Shown piece after piece: positions 34,874 to 43,702 of a stretch of 64,000 nt of DNA (position 1 is its first letter; each line of letters opens with the position of its first letter). The translations under genes were made by a program, and so were the position numbers. The notes beneath the pieces are model-generated. The model worked only from the letters and a program-made list of their open reading frames with translations, searched no databases and was not told the origin of the DNA. Location of the stretch: positions 992,001-1,056,000 of the forward strand of contig NZ_JAJOYS010000001.1 in NCBI RefSeq assembly GCF_021166475.1, in the 5' to 3' direction. This DNA comes from Pelagibacterium xiamenense. GTDB lineage: Bacteria > Pseudomonadota > Alphaproteobacteria > Rhizobiales > Devosiaceae.

Positions 34874-37771
34874 ATGAGTTTAATGCGCACAACCCTTTCC
34901 CGCCTGCTGATCACGATTGCCGTCATGGTCGTGACGCTGGCTGGAATGGTGAGCCAGGCGGCTGCGTTCGAGGTCATCGCGGTGCCCGAGGGAATCAACG
35001 CGCTGAACCTTGCCGCTGGCGTCGATATTCTCGAAGGCGAGGACGGGCGCGTGCAATTGAGCACGGCGCCGGGTGACGATGGGATTATCCGACGCATTGA
35101 AGTCGTCGCCGTCGACCCTGAAGCCGATCCCAACTTCGCGGCCTTCGCTCTGCGCAACGAGGGCGACGCGCAGATCGAACGCCTGCTTGTTGCGCCCTTC
35201 TTCCGCCTGCCCGGGTCGGGGGTCTTCCTGCCCGATCTCGGCGGCGCGCGGGTCAATGCGCTCACCCCGTCCCAGGGGCTGCGCCCGGCACGCGTGCCGG
35301 ACCGCGAGGCCGATGTCTTCGAAATCGTGCTCGACCCCGGCGCCACGGTAACGCTCGTTGCGGAACTCGCGGGCGACGACCTGCCCGAGCTTTACCTCTG
35401 GGAGCCGGACGCCTATCGCGACTACGTCAACTCCTTCACGCTGTTCCGGGGCACGGTGCTGGGCATTTCCTCGCTTGCCGCCGTGTTCCTCACCATCATG
35501 TTCGTCGTCAAGGGCAGGGGCGTATTCCCGGCCACCGCAGCGCTTGCCTGGGCCGTGCTCGCCTACCTCCTCGTCGACTTCGGCATTCTCGGACAGCTGC
35601 TCGGCACCGGAAACCAGGCCGTCCAGACCTGGCGCGCCGCCGCTGAGGCAGGGCTTGCAATCACGCTGTTCGCGTTCTTGTTCATCTATCTCAACCTGCA
35701 CCGGTGGCACATCCGGTTCACCCATCTTGCGCTCGGCCTTTCGGCCATCTTCCTGGCGTTGCTGGGCTACGCCTTCATAGACCCGGTCATCGCCGCCGGC
35801 ATTGCCCGCACCTCGCTGGCGCTTATCGGGCTTTTAGGCCTGTTTCTCATCGCGCTTCTATCCATCCGCGGCTACGACCGTGCGATCCTGCTCGTGCCGA
35901 CCTGGGTCATCTACCTTGCCTGGCTCGCCTATGCCTGGATGGTTGTCACCGGCCAGGTCTCCAACGACGTTGCGCAATCGGCCGTTGCCGGCGGGCTGGT
36001 ACTCATCGTCATGCTCCTGGGCTTTACGGCGATCCAGCACGCCTTTTCCGACGGCCAGGTGTCGATCGGCGCGCTATCGGAAGTCGAACGCCGCGCGCTC
36101 GCGCTCACCGGCTCCGGCGATTTCGTCTTCGACTGGAATATCGACCGCGACAGGGTCAACGTCTCCGACGAGCTCGCAACGCGCCTGGGCGAGCGCAAGG
36201 GGGCGCTGCGCGGTGCGATCAAGCGTTGGCTCGACCGCATTCATCCCGAGGACCGCGACCGCTTCCGCACCGCGCTCGATACCCTGGTCGAGCTCAAACG
36301 CGGCAAGGTCAATTCCGACATCCGCGTCGCCGGTTTCGACGGCAATTACCGGACGTTCAAGATGCGGGTAAAACCGGTCCTTGGCAGCGACAGCCAGGTG
36401 ATCCGCATCGTCGGCACGCTCCACGACGTCACCGACGAGCGGGCGGCGCGCGAACGGCTTCTGCACGACGCCGTCCACGACAGCCTCACCGGGCTGCCCA
36501 ACCGGCAGCTGCTCCTCGACCGCCTCGAACGCGCCCTCATGCGCTCGCGTGAGTTCGACGAGGTGAAGCCCGCAGTCTTTCTCATCGACATCGACAAGTT
36601 CACCGATATCGACGAACGCATTGGCCATATGGCAGCCGATTCCGTCGTCCTTGGCATTTCGCGCCGGCTGTCGCGCCTTCTGCGTCCGCTCGACACGCTT
36701 GCCCGCGTCAGCGGCGACCAGTTCGCCGTCATCCTCTTGTCGGAGCAATCCGCCAGCCAGATCGCCGAGGTCGCCGAACAGCTGCGCAAGGCACTCCGCA
36801 CGCCCTTCAATTTCGGCGACCGCGACCTGTCCCTTACCGCATCGATCGGCATCACGATCTACGACAACCGCCCCGTTTCCGCCGAAGACGTCCTGCGTGA
36901 CGCCGAACTCGCCATGCACTACGCCAAGCGTCATGGGGGTGACCGCATAGAGGCGTTCCGCGCGGCCACGCGCTCGATAGCGGTTTATGCGCAGGCGATG
37001 GAGGACGATCTCGAACAGGCGCTCGACAATGGCGACCTGCAGCTCCTTTACCAACCCATCGTCGACATGCATAACGAGGCGGTCGTCGGCGCCGAGGCGC
37101 TGATGCGCTGGAATCATCCCGAGCGCGGACCGGTGAGCCCCAGCGCGTTCATCCCGCTTGCCGAACGCACCGGTCAGATCGAGAAGCTCGGCCGTCTCGC
37201 CTTCGAGCAGGCCGCCGAGCAGACCCGGACCTGGATGAACGAACCGGGTCTTGGCGAGCGTTTCTTCGTTTCGGTCAATCTCTCGGCAGGCCAACTGACC
37301 AGCGAAAGCCTGCTCGCGGACATTCGCGGGCTCATGCGCGAATATCGCGGCGTTGCCAGGCACATGAAGCTCGAGGTGACCGAAAGCCAGATCATGAGCA
37401 ATCCCGAGCACGCGGTTTATATGCTCAAGGCTTTCAAGGAATTGGGCCTTGGCCTGGCGCTCGACGATTTCGGCACCGGCTATTCGTCCCTGGCCTATCT
37501 GCACCGCTTCCCCTTCGACACGCTCAAGCTGCCCTCCGCCTTCGTGCAGATCCACGACGACGCCAGCATGTCGCACACCCAGGTGCCGATCATTTCCTCG
37601 GTGGTGGCGCTGGCGCGCGATCTCGATATCGGATTGATCGCCGAAGGCGTGGAAACGGCCGAAGAGGCGGAGCGCCTCAAATCGCTGAACTGCCGGTACG
37701 CGCAGGGTTATATTTACGGCGCTCCCATGCCCGCGGACGAATTGCGGCGCAAGCTCAACGGCAAAGGCTAG
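34874..37771 (+). CDS. Membrane GGDEF/EAL protein, probable cyclic-di-GMP phosphodiesterase
   Basis: A 965-residue cyclic-di-GMP signalling protein. Domains in order: signal peptide (1-31), periplasmic sensor (about 32-185), seven transmembrane segments (about 188-395, 7TMR-DISM-like), a PAS-like domain (about 405-520), GGDEF (about 525-690) and EAL (about 700-955). The GGDEF signature is degenerate, SGDQF at 613-617, so cyclase activity is unlikely. The EAL domain is intact: E741-A-L743, the VTES glutamate, DDFGTGYSS from D864 and EGVET. It is therefore probably a phosphodiesterase responding to a periplasmic ligand or membrane state. Codon use looks like its neighbours. Confidence 0.92.
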   Translation: MSLMRTTLSRLLITIAVMVVTLAGMVSQAAAFEVIAVPEGINALNLAAGVDILEGEDGRVQLSTAPGDDGIIRRIEVVAVDPEADPNFAAFALRNEGDAQIERLLVAPFFRLPGSGVFLPDLGGARVNALTPSQGLRPARVPDREADVFEIVLDPGATVTLVAELAGDDLPELYLWEPDAYRDYVNSFTLFRGTVLGISSLAAVFLTIMFVVKGRGVFPATAALAWAVLAYLLVDFGILGQLLGTGNQAVQTWRAAAEAGLAITLFAFLFIYLNLHRWHIRFTHLALGLSAIFLALLGYAFIDPVIAAGIARTSLALIGLLGLFLIALLSIRGYDRAILLVPTWVIYLAWLAYAWMVVTGQVSNDVAQSAVAGGLVLIVMLLGFTAIQHAFSDGQVSIGALSEVERRALALTGSGDFVFDWNIDRDRVNVSDELATRLGERKGALRGAIKRWLDRIHPEDRDRFRTALDTLVELKRGKVNSDIRVAGFDGNYRTFKMRVKPVLGSDSQVIRIVGTLHDVTDERAARERLLHDAVHDSLTGLPNRQLLLDRLERALMRSREFDEVKPAVFLIDIDKFTDIDERIGHMAADSVVLGISRRLSRLLRPLDTLARVSGDQFAVILLSEQSASQIAEVAEQLRKALRTPFNFGDRDLSLTASIGITIYDNRPVSAEDVLRDAELAMHYAKRHGGDRIEAFRAATRSIAVYAQAMEDDLEQALDNGDLQLLYQPIVDMHNEAVVGAEALMRWNHPERGPVSPSAFIPLAERTGQIEKLGRLAFEQAAEQTRTWMNEPGLGERFFVSVNLSAGQLTSESLLADIRGLMREYRGVARHMKLEVTESQIMSNPEHAVYMLKAFKELGLGLALDDFGTGYSSLAYLHRFPFDTLKLPSAFVQIHDDASMSHTQVPIISSVVALARDLDIGLIAEGVETAEEAERLKSLNCRYAQGYIYGAPMPADELRRKLNGKG

Positions 37772-37780
37772 ACCGGCGGG

Positions 37781-38368
37781 CTAGTTGGGCAGGCTGCTGC
37801 CCGGCTGGGGGCTAAGCGTCGCCCGCGTTACACCGATCTTCTTGAGCGCGGCGTCGTAACGTTTGTTAAGAGGGACGGTGAAGAGGAGCTCGTCGGAAAA
37901 TTCCGCCGTCAGCCAGCCATTCTGCTTGAGTTCGGATTCGAGCTGCCCCGCACCCCAGCCGCAATAGCCCAGCGCCAGAAGGCTCTGCTCGGGCCCGTGC
38001 CCTTGCGCGATCGCGCGCAGAACGTCGAGGGTGGCGGTCAGGCACACATTGTCGTCGACGATATAGGAATTGCCATCGCGGAAATAATCCGCCGTATGCA
38101 ACACGAAGCCGCGGCTCGAATCCACCGGCCCTCCGCGCAGGACGTCCTTGTCGAGCAAGGCATCCGAGACGCGGATTTCCTCCCCGTCGGTGCCCAGGTC
38201 GATCTCGTCGAGAATGTCGGAAAAGTGCATATCGGGCAGGGCCTGGTTGATCACCAGGCCCATGGCGCCGTCCTCCCCGTGCGCGACGACGTATATCAGG
38301 GTCCCGGCAAACCGTTCGTCGGCCATGTCGGGCGTTGCAATGAGAAACTGACCTTTGAGCGTGTCCAT
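37781..38368 (-). CDS. YqgE/AlgH family protein (UPF0301)
   Basis: A 195-residue soluble protein starting MDTLKGQFLIATPDMADERF, with VYVVAHGEDGAMGLVINQ-type and LALGYCGWGAGQLESE segments that define the YqgE/AlgH family. The molecular function is unsettled; AlgH affects alginate regulation in Pseudomonas. Here it is divergent from a DsbD N-domain gene across a 136-bp gap with two hairpins. The two are commonly adjacent in Rhizobiales as I recall. Confidence 0.93.
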   Translation of the reverse strand: MDTLKGQFLIATPDMADERFAGTLIYVVAHGEDGAMGLVINQALPDMHFSDILDEIDLGTDGEEIRVSDALLDKDVLRGGPVDSSRGFVLHTADYFRDGNSYIVDDNVCLTATLDVLRAIAQGHGPEQSLLALGYCGWGAGQLESELKQNGWLTAEFSDELLFTVPLNKRYDAALKKIGVTRATLSPQPGSSLPN

Positions 38369-38437
38369 CCTGCCAATCTCTTTCTGCCCGCCGCAGTCTC
38401 GATTCTACAGCTAACGAGGCATAAACACAAAGTGTCT

Positions 38438-38476
38438 AACGATCACGAACCCCTGATCGTTTCGCCCTTGGCGAAA
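38438..38476. promoter_or_regulatory. Two adjoining hairpins/dyads upstream of the DsbD N-domain gene
   Basis: AACGATCA (38438-38445) pairs with TGATCGTT (38454-38461); TTTCGCC (38460-38466) pairs with GGCGAAA (38470-38476). The two stems share bases 38460-38461, so as RNA they partly compete. The second ends 28 nt before the ATG at 38505. The first could equally be a DNA operator for a dimeric regulator. Function is inferred only from structure. Confidence 0.4.
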
Positions 38477-38504
38477 TCACTGCCGCCAAGCTATCAAATC
38501 CGCC

Positions 38505-39308
38505 ATGAAAATACCGACCGTCATTCTTCTGCTTTTTGCGGTGGCCAGCGGCGCCCATGCAGGCGAGACCGCCTGGCAGCAGGTCGACGAAAACGCCAGA
38601 TTACGGCTCGTCTTTTCGGACACCCGCGAACCTGACGGCAGCACATGGGCTGCCATCGAAATCGACATGCCGTCCAATACGAAGACCTATTGGCGCGTCC
38701 CCGGGGAAACCGGCATTCCCCTCCAGCTGGATGTCGGCGGCTCGGACGGCATCGACGGGTTCGACATCGTCTGGCCATTCCCCGTTCGCGAAACCGACAA
38801 GGGCTATCTCGACCACGTTTATTACGGCCATGTCGTCCTGCCCGTCCGGCTTCAAGCCACAAGCGATACGCCGTTTCTCGAGATCGAGATGACGCTCGGG
38901 GTGTGCTCGGACGTCTGCGTTCCGGTCGTTGCGGGCTTTTCCCACCAGCTTTCGTTTCGCCGGGCTGATGCCGGGCATGCCCTGCGTATCCGTCAGGCAC
39001 TTGCCGAGGCGCCGTTGCCGTACCCGGGAGAGCTCGAGCCGTTCGGCGAGGCCCATTTCGATCCACAAACGCGCCGCCTTGCCGTTGCGCTGGCCGCCCC
39101 GGACTTTCCCCACGAGACGACGATCGCCGACATCCGGGGCGAGTTGACGCTGCTAGGGCCCGGCGAGCCAAGCGGCGACGGCGCTCACCTGCTGTTTCCC
39201 GTCTTTGCCAACGGCGGCGCACCCGAACTGGCCGGCAAGAGCGTCACGCTGACATTCATGACCCCGGACGGCCCTTACGAACTCACCCGCCAGATCGGCA
39301 CGCCCTGA
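38505..39308 (+). CDS. Stand-alone DsbD N-terminal-domain (thiol:disulfide interchange) periplasmic protein
   Basis: A 267-residue exported protein with a signal peptide (MKIPTVILLLFAVASGAHA). The mature part resembles the periplasmic alpha domain of DsbD: TYWRVPGETGIPLQLD, FDIVWPFPVRE, VVLPVRLQ and GVCSDVCVPV with C134 and C138 as the likely redox pair. The membrane and thioredoxin parts of DsbD are absent, so it must take electrons from another protein, possibly a CcdA-like partner outside the window. It lies upstream of a peroxiredoxin gene, suggesting a redox role. Confidence 0.82.
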   Translation: MKIPTVILLLFAVASGAHAGETAWQQVDENARLRLVFSDTREPDGSTWAAIEIDMPSNTKTYWRVPGETGIPLQLDVGGSDGIDGFDIVWPFPVRETDKGYLDHVYYGHVVLPVRLQATSDTPFLEIEMTLGVCSDVCVPVVAGFSHQLSFRRADAGHALRIRQALAEAPLPYPGELEPFGEAHFDPQTRRLAVALAAPDFPHETTIADIRGELTLLGPGEPSGDGAHLLFPVFANGGAPELAGKSVTLTFMTPDGPYELTRQIGTP

Positions 39309-39412
39309 TCGGATTTCCCCTCCCGGCGCTCGACGGCGCAGAACAACTGCAATAAGAAAGAGCCGGCAGGGCGCTATGCCCGGCCCGGACCACAATACTA
39401 AAGGACCAAAGC

Positions 39413-39907
39413 ATGGCGATTGCACCCGGCCAGCCCATTCCCGCTATTTCTGTCAAACACGTTACCGAGGCTGGGGTCGCTGATGCGAGCACCACGGATA
39501 TCCTTGGGACCGGCACGGTTGTGATGTTCACCGTCCCGGGCGCCTTCACCCCCACCTGCCATGCCAACCATCTGCCCGGCTATCTGCTCACGGCGGAAGA
39601 CTTCAAGGCCGCCGGCGTCGACAAGATCGTCTGCGCGACGGCCAACGATCACCACGTCGTCAGGGCCTGGGCCGAAGCCACCGAATCCCTGGGCAGGATC
39701 GACTTCATCGCCGACGGGCTGGCCGAGTTCGCCAAGGCGACCGGGCTCGATCGCGATCTCACTGCCGGTGGGCTGGGTACCCGGTTCGGGCGCCACGCGC
39801 TGATCATCGTCGATGGCGTCGTTCACACGGTGAACACTGAATCTGCGCCGGGGGAGGTTGTCGAGTCCGGTGCCCCTGCTATGCTCGACGCGCTCAAAGC
39901 CCTGTAA
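39413..39907 (+). CDS. Peroxiredoxin (Prx5 type)
   Basis: A 164-residue thiol peroxidase of the Prx5/hybrid class. The peroxidatic cysteine is C49 in VPGAFTPTCH, with T46 and the later Arg in TRFGRHALI completing the active site. C74 in KIVCATAND is conserved in the class. No signal peptide is visible, so it acts in the cytoplasm on peroxides with glutathione or thioredoxin as reductant. A GGA-rich Shine-Dalgarno precedes the ATG. gshA in this window supplies glutathione synthesis. Confidence 0.93.
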   Translation: MAIAPGQPIPAISVKHVTEAGVADASTTDILGTGTVVMFTVPGAFTPTCHANHLPGYLLTAEDFKAAGVDKIVCATANDHHVVRAWAEATESLGRIDFIADGLAEFAKATGLDRDLTAGGLGTRFGRHALIIVDGVVHTVNTESAPGEVVESGAPAMLDALKAL

Positions 39908-39925
39908 GACAAAGGAGCACCGGCC

Positions 39926-40465
39926 ATGACGTTGTCCCTGATCCCGCGCATTCTGACCCCGGTTCTCGCGCTGGCACTTGCCGGATGCTCGATGGGTTCG
40001 ATGTTCGGCGGCGGCGATCCCGCCCTTGCCGGTGTCACCCCGAGCCAGAGCCAGATCGATTCGGCTGTCGCGGGCGCCATGCCGGCCATCGCCACCGAAT
40101 GCCCTGAAATCCGGGTGCGCGACGGCGCGGGCTCGTACCGCGTGACGTCGGGCAACGCAGTGCGCTATCAGGCCGTGCTCGACCGGATATCGCGCAACTG
40201 CGTGGTCTCGAACGGGCAGATCACCGTAACCATGGGCGCCGTGGGTCGCGTTATCCCGGGGCCCGCATTCAACCAGTCTGCGGTCAATGTGCCCCTGCGT
40301 TTCGTCGTCGAGCGTGACGGCATGGCCACCTTCTCCGAGCTTTACAGCATCCCCGTTACCGTCGCGACCAACGCGGCCAACGAGTTCTCCTATACGGTCG
40401 AGAATGTCGCGGTGCCCTATGTCGGCGGCGAGGACATCGTTTTCTGGGTCGGCTTCGACAACTAG
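39926..40465 (+). CDS. Putative lipoprotein of unknown function
   Basis: A 179-residue protein with a lipoprotein signal peptide: MTLSLIPRILTPVLALALAGC, with Cys21 in the LAGC lipobox. The mature part is Gly/Ser-rich at first, then a beta-rich domain with CPEIRVRDGAGSYRV, ISRNCVVSNGQITVTMG and FVVERDGMATFSELYSIPV. Two cysteines in the mature part may form a disulfide. I recognise no named family. It lies 18 bp after the peroxiredoxin stop and a GC-rich hairpin follows, so it probably ends that unit. Confidence 0.75.
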   Translation: MTLSLIPRILTPVLALALAGCSMGSMFGGGDPALAGVTPSQSQIDSAVAGAMPAIATECPEIRVRDGAGSYRVTSGNAVRYQAVLDRISRNCVVSNGQITVTMGAVGRVIPGPAFNQSAVNVPLRFVVERDGMATFSELYSIPVTVATNAANEFSYTVENVAVPYVGGEDIVFWVGFDN

Positions 40466-40477
40466 GCCTGCAAAACA

Positions 40478-40509
40478 CTCTCCGGCGCGGCCCAATCCGC
40501 GCCGGAGAG
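40478..40509 (+). terminator. Strong GC-rich hairpin after the lipoprotein gene
   Basis: CTCTCCGGCGCGG (40478-40490) and CCGCGCCGGAGAG (40497-40509) form a 13-bp perfect stem with a 6-nt loop. The following bases are not T-rich, so termination may depend on Rho or pausing. A second hairpin (40518-40546) follows before the glycine riboswitch. Confidence 0.55.
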
Positions 40510-40550
40510 ATTGACTCGTGGCCGCCTTTCCTTAAAGGTCGGCCACAAGC

Positions 40551-40745
40551 AGCGGGAGAGTTCCCGGTTCGAAGGACCGGGACGCCGAAGGAGCAACCGC
40601 CCCGGAAACTCTCAGGCACAAGGGACCGCTGCCCGAAATAGAACTCTGGAAAGCGGAAGCGGCATCGCTTCCCACCGAAGGGCGTAGCCGGAACGTTTTA
40701 AGCAAGCCGTTCCGGGAAATCTCTCAGGTTGACCGACAGAGGGGG
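40551..40745 (+). promoter_or_regulatory. Tandem glycine riboswitch upstream of gcvT
   Basis: Two glycine aptamers stand in tandem. The first, about 40551-40634, has GCGGGAGAG, CCGAAGGAGCAA and GAAACTCTCAGGCA. The second, about 40641-40745, has CTCTGG, ACCGAAGGGCGTA and AATCTCTCAGGTTGACCG and ends in AGAGGGGG. These are the conserved cores of the gcvT element. About 65 nt separate the second aptamer from the gcvT ATG. By analogy with known examples, glycine binding turns on the cleavage operon. Confidence 0.92.
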
Positions 40746-40809
40746 CACCGCGCAGGATACGACTTCGTGTCGGCACGGTGTTTCTCGCGTTGCAACCAGG
40801 GAGATCGGC

Positions 40810-41955
40810 ATGGCCGAAGCGCTTACGGGCGAAGCCAACAAGACACCGCTCTATGACCGTCACGTCGCCGCCGGCGGCCGCATGGTCGAATTCGGCGGCT
40901 ATATGCTACCCGTCCAATACCCCGGCGGTATCGTCGCCGAGCATAACCACACCCGGTCTTCGGCGTCGCTTTTCGACGTCTCCCATATGGGCCAGATCGT
41001 CCTCACCGCGCACGACCACGCCGCGGCGGTGAAGGCGCTCGAAACCATCACCCCCGCCGATATCGCCTCGCTCGCGCCCGGCGAAATGCGCTACACCGTG
41101 CTGCTCAACGCCAAGGGCGGGATCGAGGACGACCTGATCATCGCCCGCCCGGTCGAGGGCCAGGCCGAGGACGGCGTGATGTATTTGGTGGTCAACGCCG
41201 CCCGCAAGCACCACGATTTGCGCTACATGCAGGAAACGTTCGAAGGCGAGGCACGCTTCGAGATGCGGCCCGACCTCGCGCTCATCGCGATCCAGGGCCC
41301 CAAGGCTGCCGAAGTGCTCGGCCGGCATACCGATATCGTCGAAAGCCTCGCGTTCATGCAGGCAGCACCCGCGACCGTTGGCGGTATCGAAGCGATGGTC
41401 TCGCGCTCGGGCTATACCGGCGAGGACGGCTTTGAGCTTTCGATCGAGCACACCGACGCCGAGGCGCTGTTCGATCTTCTCATTGCCGACGAGCGCGTCA
41501 AACCCGCCGGCCTCGGCGCCCGCGACAGCCTGCGGCTCGAAGCCGGGCTCTGCCTCTATGGCCATGACATGAACGAATTCACCGATCCCGTCTCGGCAAG
41601 CCTCCTTTTCGCCATCGGCAGGAACCGCCGCACCAAGGGCGGCTTTTTCGGCGACGAGCGCATTCTCAAGAAAATCGCCTACGGCGCGGACGACAAGCGC
41701 GTCGGCATCAGGTTCGACGGCCGTCAGCCCGTGCGCGAAGGCGCCGAACTCGTCGACAAGCACGGCAACGTCATAGGCGAAGTGACCTCAGGCACCTTCG
41801 GTCCCACCGTCCAGGCCCCCATCGCCATGGGCTACGTCCCCGCCGACGCCGCCGAAATCGGCTCCCCCGTCACCGCACTTGTGCGCGGCAAGCCGATCGC
41901 CGGCACCGTCGTCAAAATGCCGTTCGTCCCGCACCGTTACGTGCGCAAACCATAA
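40810..41955 (+). CDS. gcvT: Glycine cleavage system T protein (aminomethyltransferase)
   Basis: T protein transfers the methylene group from the lipoyl arm of H protein to tetrahydrofolate, releasing ammonia. The 381-residue protein shows LYDRHVAAGGRMVEFGGY, FDVSHMGQI, SRSGYTGEDGFE and the folate-site ARDSLRLEAGLCLYGHDM. The ATG at 40810 has AGGGAG just upstream; the frame stays open through part of the riboswitch, but this is leader. First gene of gcvT-gcvH-gcvPA-gcvPB, controlled by the tandem glycine riboswitch. Confidence 0.97.
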   Translation: MAEALTGEANKTPLYDRHVAAGGRMVEFGGYMLPVQYPGGIVAEHNHTRSSASLFDVSHMGQIVLTAHDHAAAVKALETITPADIASLAPGEMRYTVLLNAKGGIEDDLIIARPVEGQAEDGVMYLVVNAARKHHDLRYMQETFEGEARFEMRPDLALIAIQGPKAAEVLGRHTDIVESLAFMQAAPATVGGIEAMVSRSGYTGEDGFELSIEHTDAEALFDLLIADERVKPAGLGARDSLRLEAGLCLYGHDMNEFTDPVSASLLFAIGRNRRTKGGFFGDERILKKIAYGADDKRVGIRFDGRQPVREGAELVDKHGNVIGEVTSGTFGPTVQAPIAMGYVPADAAEIGSPVTALVRGKPIAGTVVKMPFVPHRYVRKP

Positions 41956-41975
41956 CAACCCGAGGGAACCTCACC

Positions 41976-42341
41976 ATGACCACGCGCTACACTGAAGACC
42001 ACGAATACGTCCGCGTCGAAGGCAAGACAGGCATTATCGGCATTTCCAACTACGCCCAGGAACAACTCGGTGACATCGTCTTCGTCGAGCTGCCGACCGT
42101 CGGCACCAGTTTTAAGAAGGGCGACGAGGCCGCTGTGGTCGAATCCGTCAAGGCCGCGTCCGAGATCTATGCGCCGGTCTCCGGCACGGTCACCGAGGTC
42201 AACCAGGCGCTGGGCGACGAACCCGGTCTTATCAACTCCGATCCGTCCAATGGCGGCTGGATCTTCAAGATCGAGCTGTCCGACGAAGCCGAACTCGAAG
42301 GTCTCATGGACGAGGCCGCCTATGCCGATCACACCGCCTAA
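41976..42341 (+). CDS. gcvH: Glycine cleavage system H protein
   Basis: H protein carries the aminomethyl group on a lipoylated lysine between P, T and L proteins. The 121-residue protein has the lipoyl domain with [14 protein letters not shown], where K59 is the attachment site, plus [19 protein letters not shown] and [15 protein letters not shown]. Length is normal. Second gene of the operon, 20 bp after gcvT. Confidence 0.97.
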   Translation: MTTRYTEDHEYVRVEGKTGIIGISNYAQEQLGDIVFVELPTVGTSFKKGDEAAVVESVKAASEIYAPVSGTVTEVNQALGDEPGLINSDPSNGGWIFKIELSDEAELEGLMDEAAYADHTA

Positions 42342-42358
42342 AACGAAAAGGCTGTAAA

Positions 42359-43702
42359 TTGCGCTATCTGCCCCATTCCGCGGCCGACAGGGCCGACATG
42401 CTTGCCGCCATCGGCGCGGGCGGGATCGACGATCTCTTCGCCGCCGTCCCCAAATCGGTGCTCGGCACCTTCGCGCCCGATCTGCCCGATCATCAGCCCG
42501 AATTCGCCGTCGAGGCCCATATGCGCGCGCTGGCGAAAAAGAACCACGCCGGCGCCGATGGGCCGTTTTTCGTCGGGGCGGGGGCGTATCGGCACCATGT
42601 TCCCGCGACGGTGGACCATCTGATCCAGCGCTCGGAATGGCTCACGGCCTATACGCCCTACCAGCCTGAGATTTCGCAGGGCACCTTGCAGATGCTCTTC
42701 GAGTTCCAGACCCAGGTCGCGCATTTGATGGGCATGGATATCGCCAACGCCTCAATGTATGACGGCTCGACCGCGACCGCCGAAGCGGTCCTGATGGCCC
42801 GGCGGGTCACGAAAAAGAACAAGGTCGTCCTTTCGGGCGGTCTCCACCCGCAATACCGTGACACGGTCGTCACCTATCTGTCCGGAGAAGAGGGCCTCGA
42901 GTGCCTGCCCGCCTCACCGGAAGGGCAGGGCGACATTGTCGATCACATCGACGACGACACCGCCGCCATCGTCATCCAGACCCCCGATTTCTACGGCCAC
43001 CTGCGTAATGTCTCCGCGCTCGCGGACGCCGCGCACGAAAAAGGCGCGCTGCTGATCGTGGTCGTTACCGAAATCGTTTCGCTCGGGCTTCTCGAAGCCC
43101 CCGGCGCGCTGGGCGCCGATATCGTCGTGGCAGAGGGCCAGTCCATCGGCAATCCCCTGACCTTCGGCGGCCCCTATGTCGGGCTCATGGCCTGCCGCGA
43201 AAAATTCGTACGCCAAATGCCCGGGCGGCTTTGCGGTGAAACGGTCGACGCGGACGGCAAGCGCGGCTTCGTCCTCACGCTCTCGACCCGCGAGCAGCAC
43301 ATCCGGCGCGAAAAGGCGACGTCCAATATCTGCACCAATTCCGGGCTCTGCGCGCTGGCATTTTCGATCCATCTGTCGCTTCTGGGCGAAGTGGGACTCT
43401 CGCGCCTCGCGCGCCTCAATCACGCCCGCGCCATCGCGCTCGCCGATGCGCTGGCGGCCGTGCCGGGCGTCGAGGTGCTCAACAAGACCTTCTTCAACGA
43501 AATGACCATCCGGCTCCCCAAACCCGCCGCCCCCCTTGTCGAGGCGCTTGCCGCGAAAGGCATTCTCTGCGGCGTCCCGGTATCGAGGCTCGAGCCGGGG
43601 CGGCCGGAGGTCGAAGGTCTCGTCGTCCTCGCGGCCACCGAATTGACCACCGACGAAGACATCGCTGCACTTGCAGCGGCGCTCAAGGGAGAACTGGCAT
43701 GA
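42359..43702 (+). CDS. gcvPA: Glycine dehydrogenase (decarboxylating) subunit 1
   Basis: The P protein decarboxylates glycine with PLP. Here it is split in two; this 447-residue product is the N-terminal-half subunit without the PLP lysine. It begins [19 protein letters not shown] and contains [15 protein letters not shown] and [14 protein letters not shown], typical of GcvPA. The start is a TTG at 42359 with AAAAGG about 7 nt upstream. It overlaps gcvPB by 4 bp, so the two are translated together and form the heterotetrameric enzyme. Confidence 0.96.
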   Translation: MRYLPHSAADRADMLAAIGAGGIDDLFAAVPKSVLGTFAPDLPDHQPEFAVEAHMRALAKKNHAGADGPFFVGAGAYRHHVPATVDHLIQRSEWLTAYTPYQPEISQGTLQMLFEFQTQVAHLMGMDIANASMYDGSTATAEAVLMARRVTKKNKVVLSGGLHPQYRDTVVTYLSGEEGLECLPASPEGQGDIVDHIDDDTAAIVIQTPDFYGHLRNVSALADAAHEKGALLIVVVTEIVSLGLLEAPGALGADIVVAEGQSIGNPLTFGGPYVGLMACREKFVRQMPGRLCGETVDADGKRGFVLTLSTREQHIRREKATSNICTNSGLCALAFSIHLSLLGEVGLSRLARLNHARAIALADALAAVPGVEVLNKTFFNEMTIRLPKPAAPLVEALAAKGILCGVPVSRLEPGRPEVEGLVVLAATELTTDEDIAALAAALKGELA

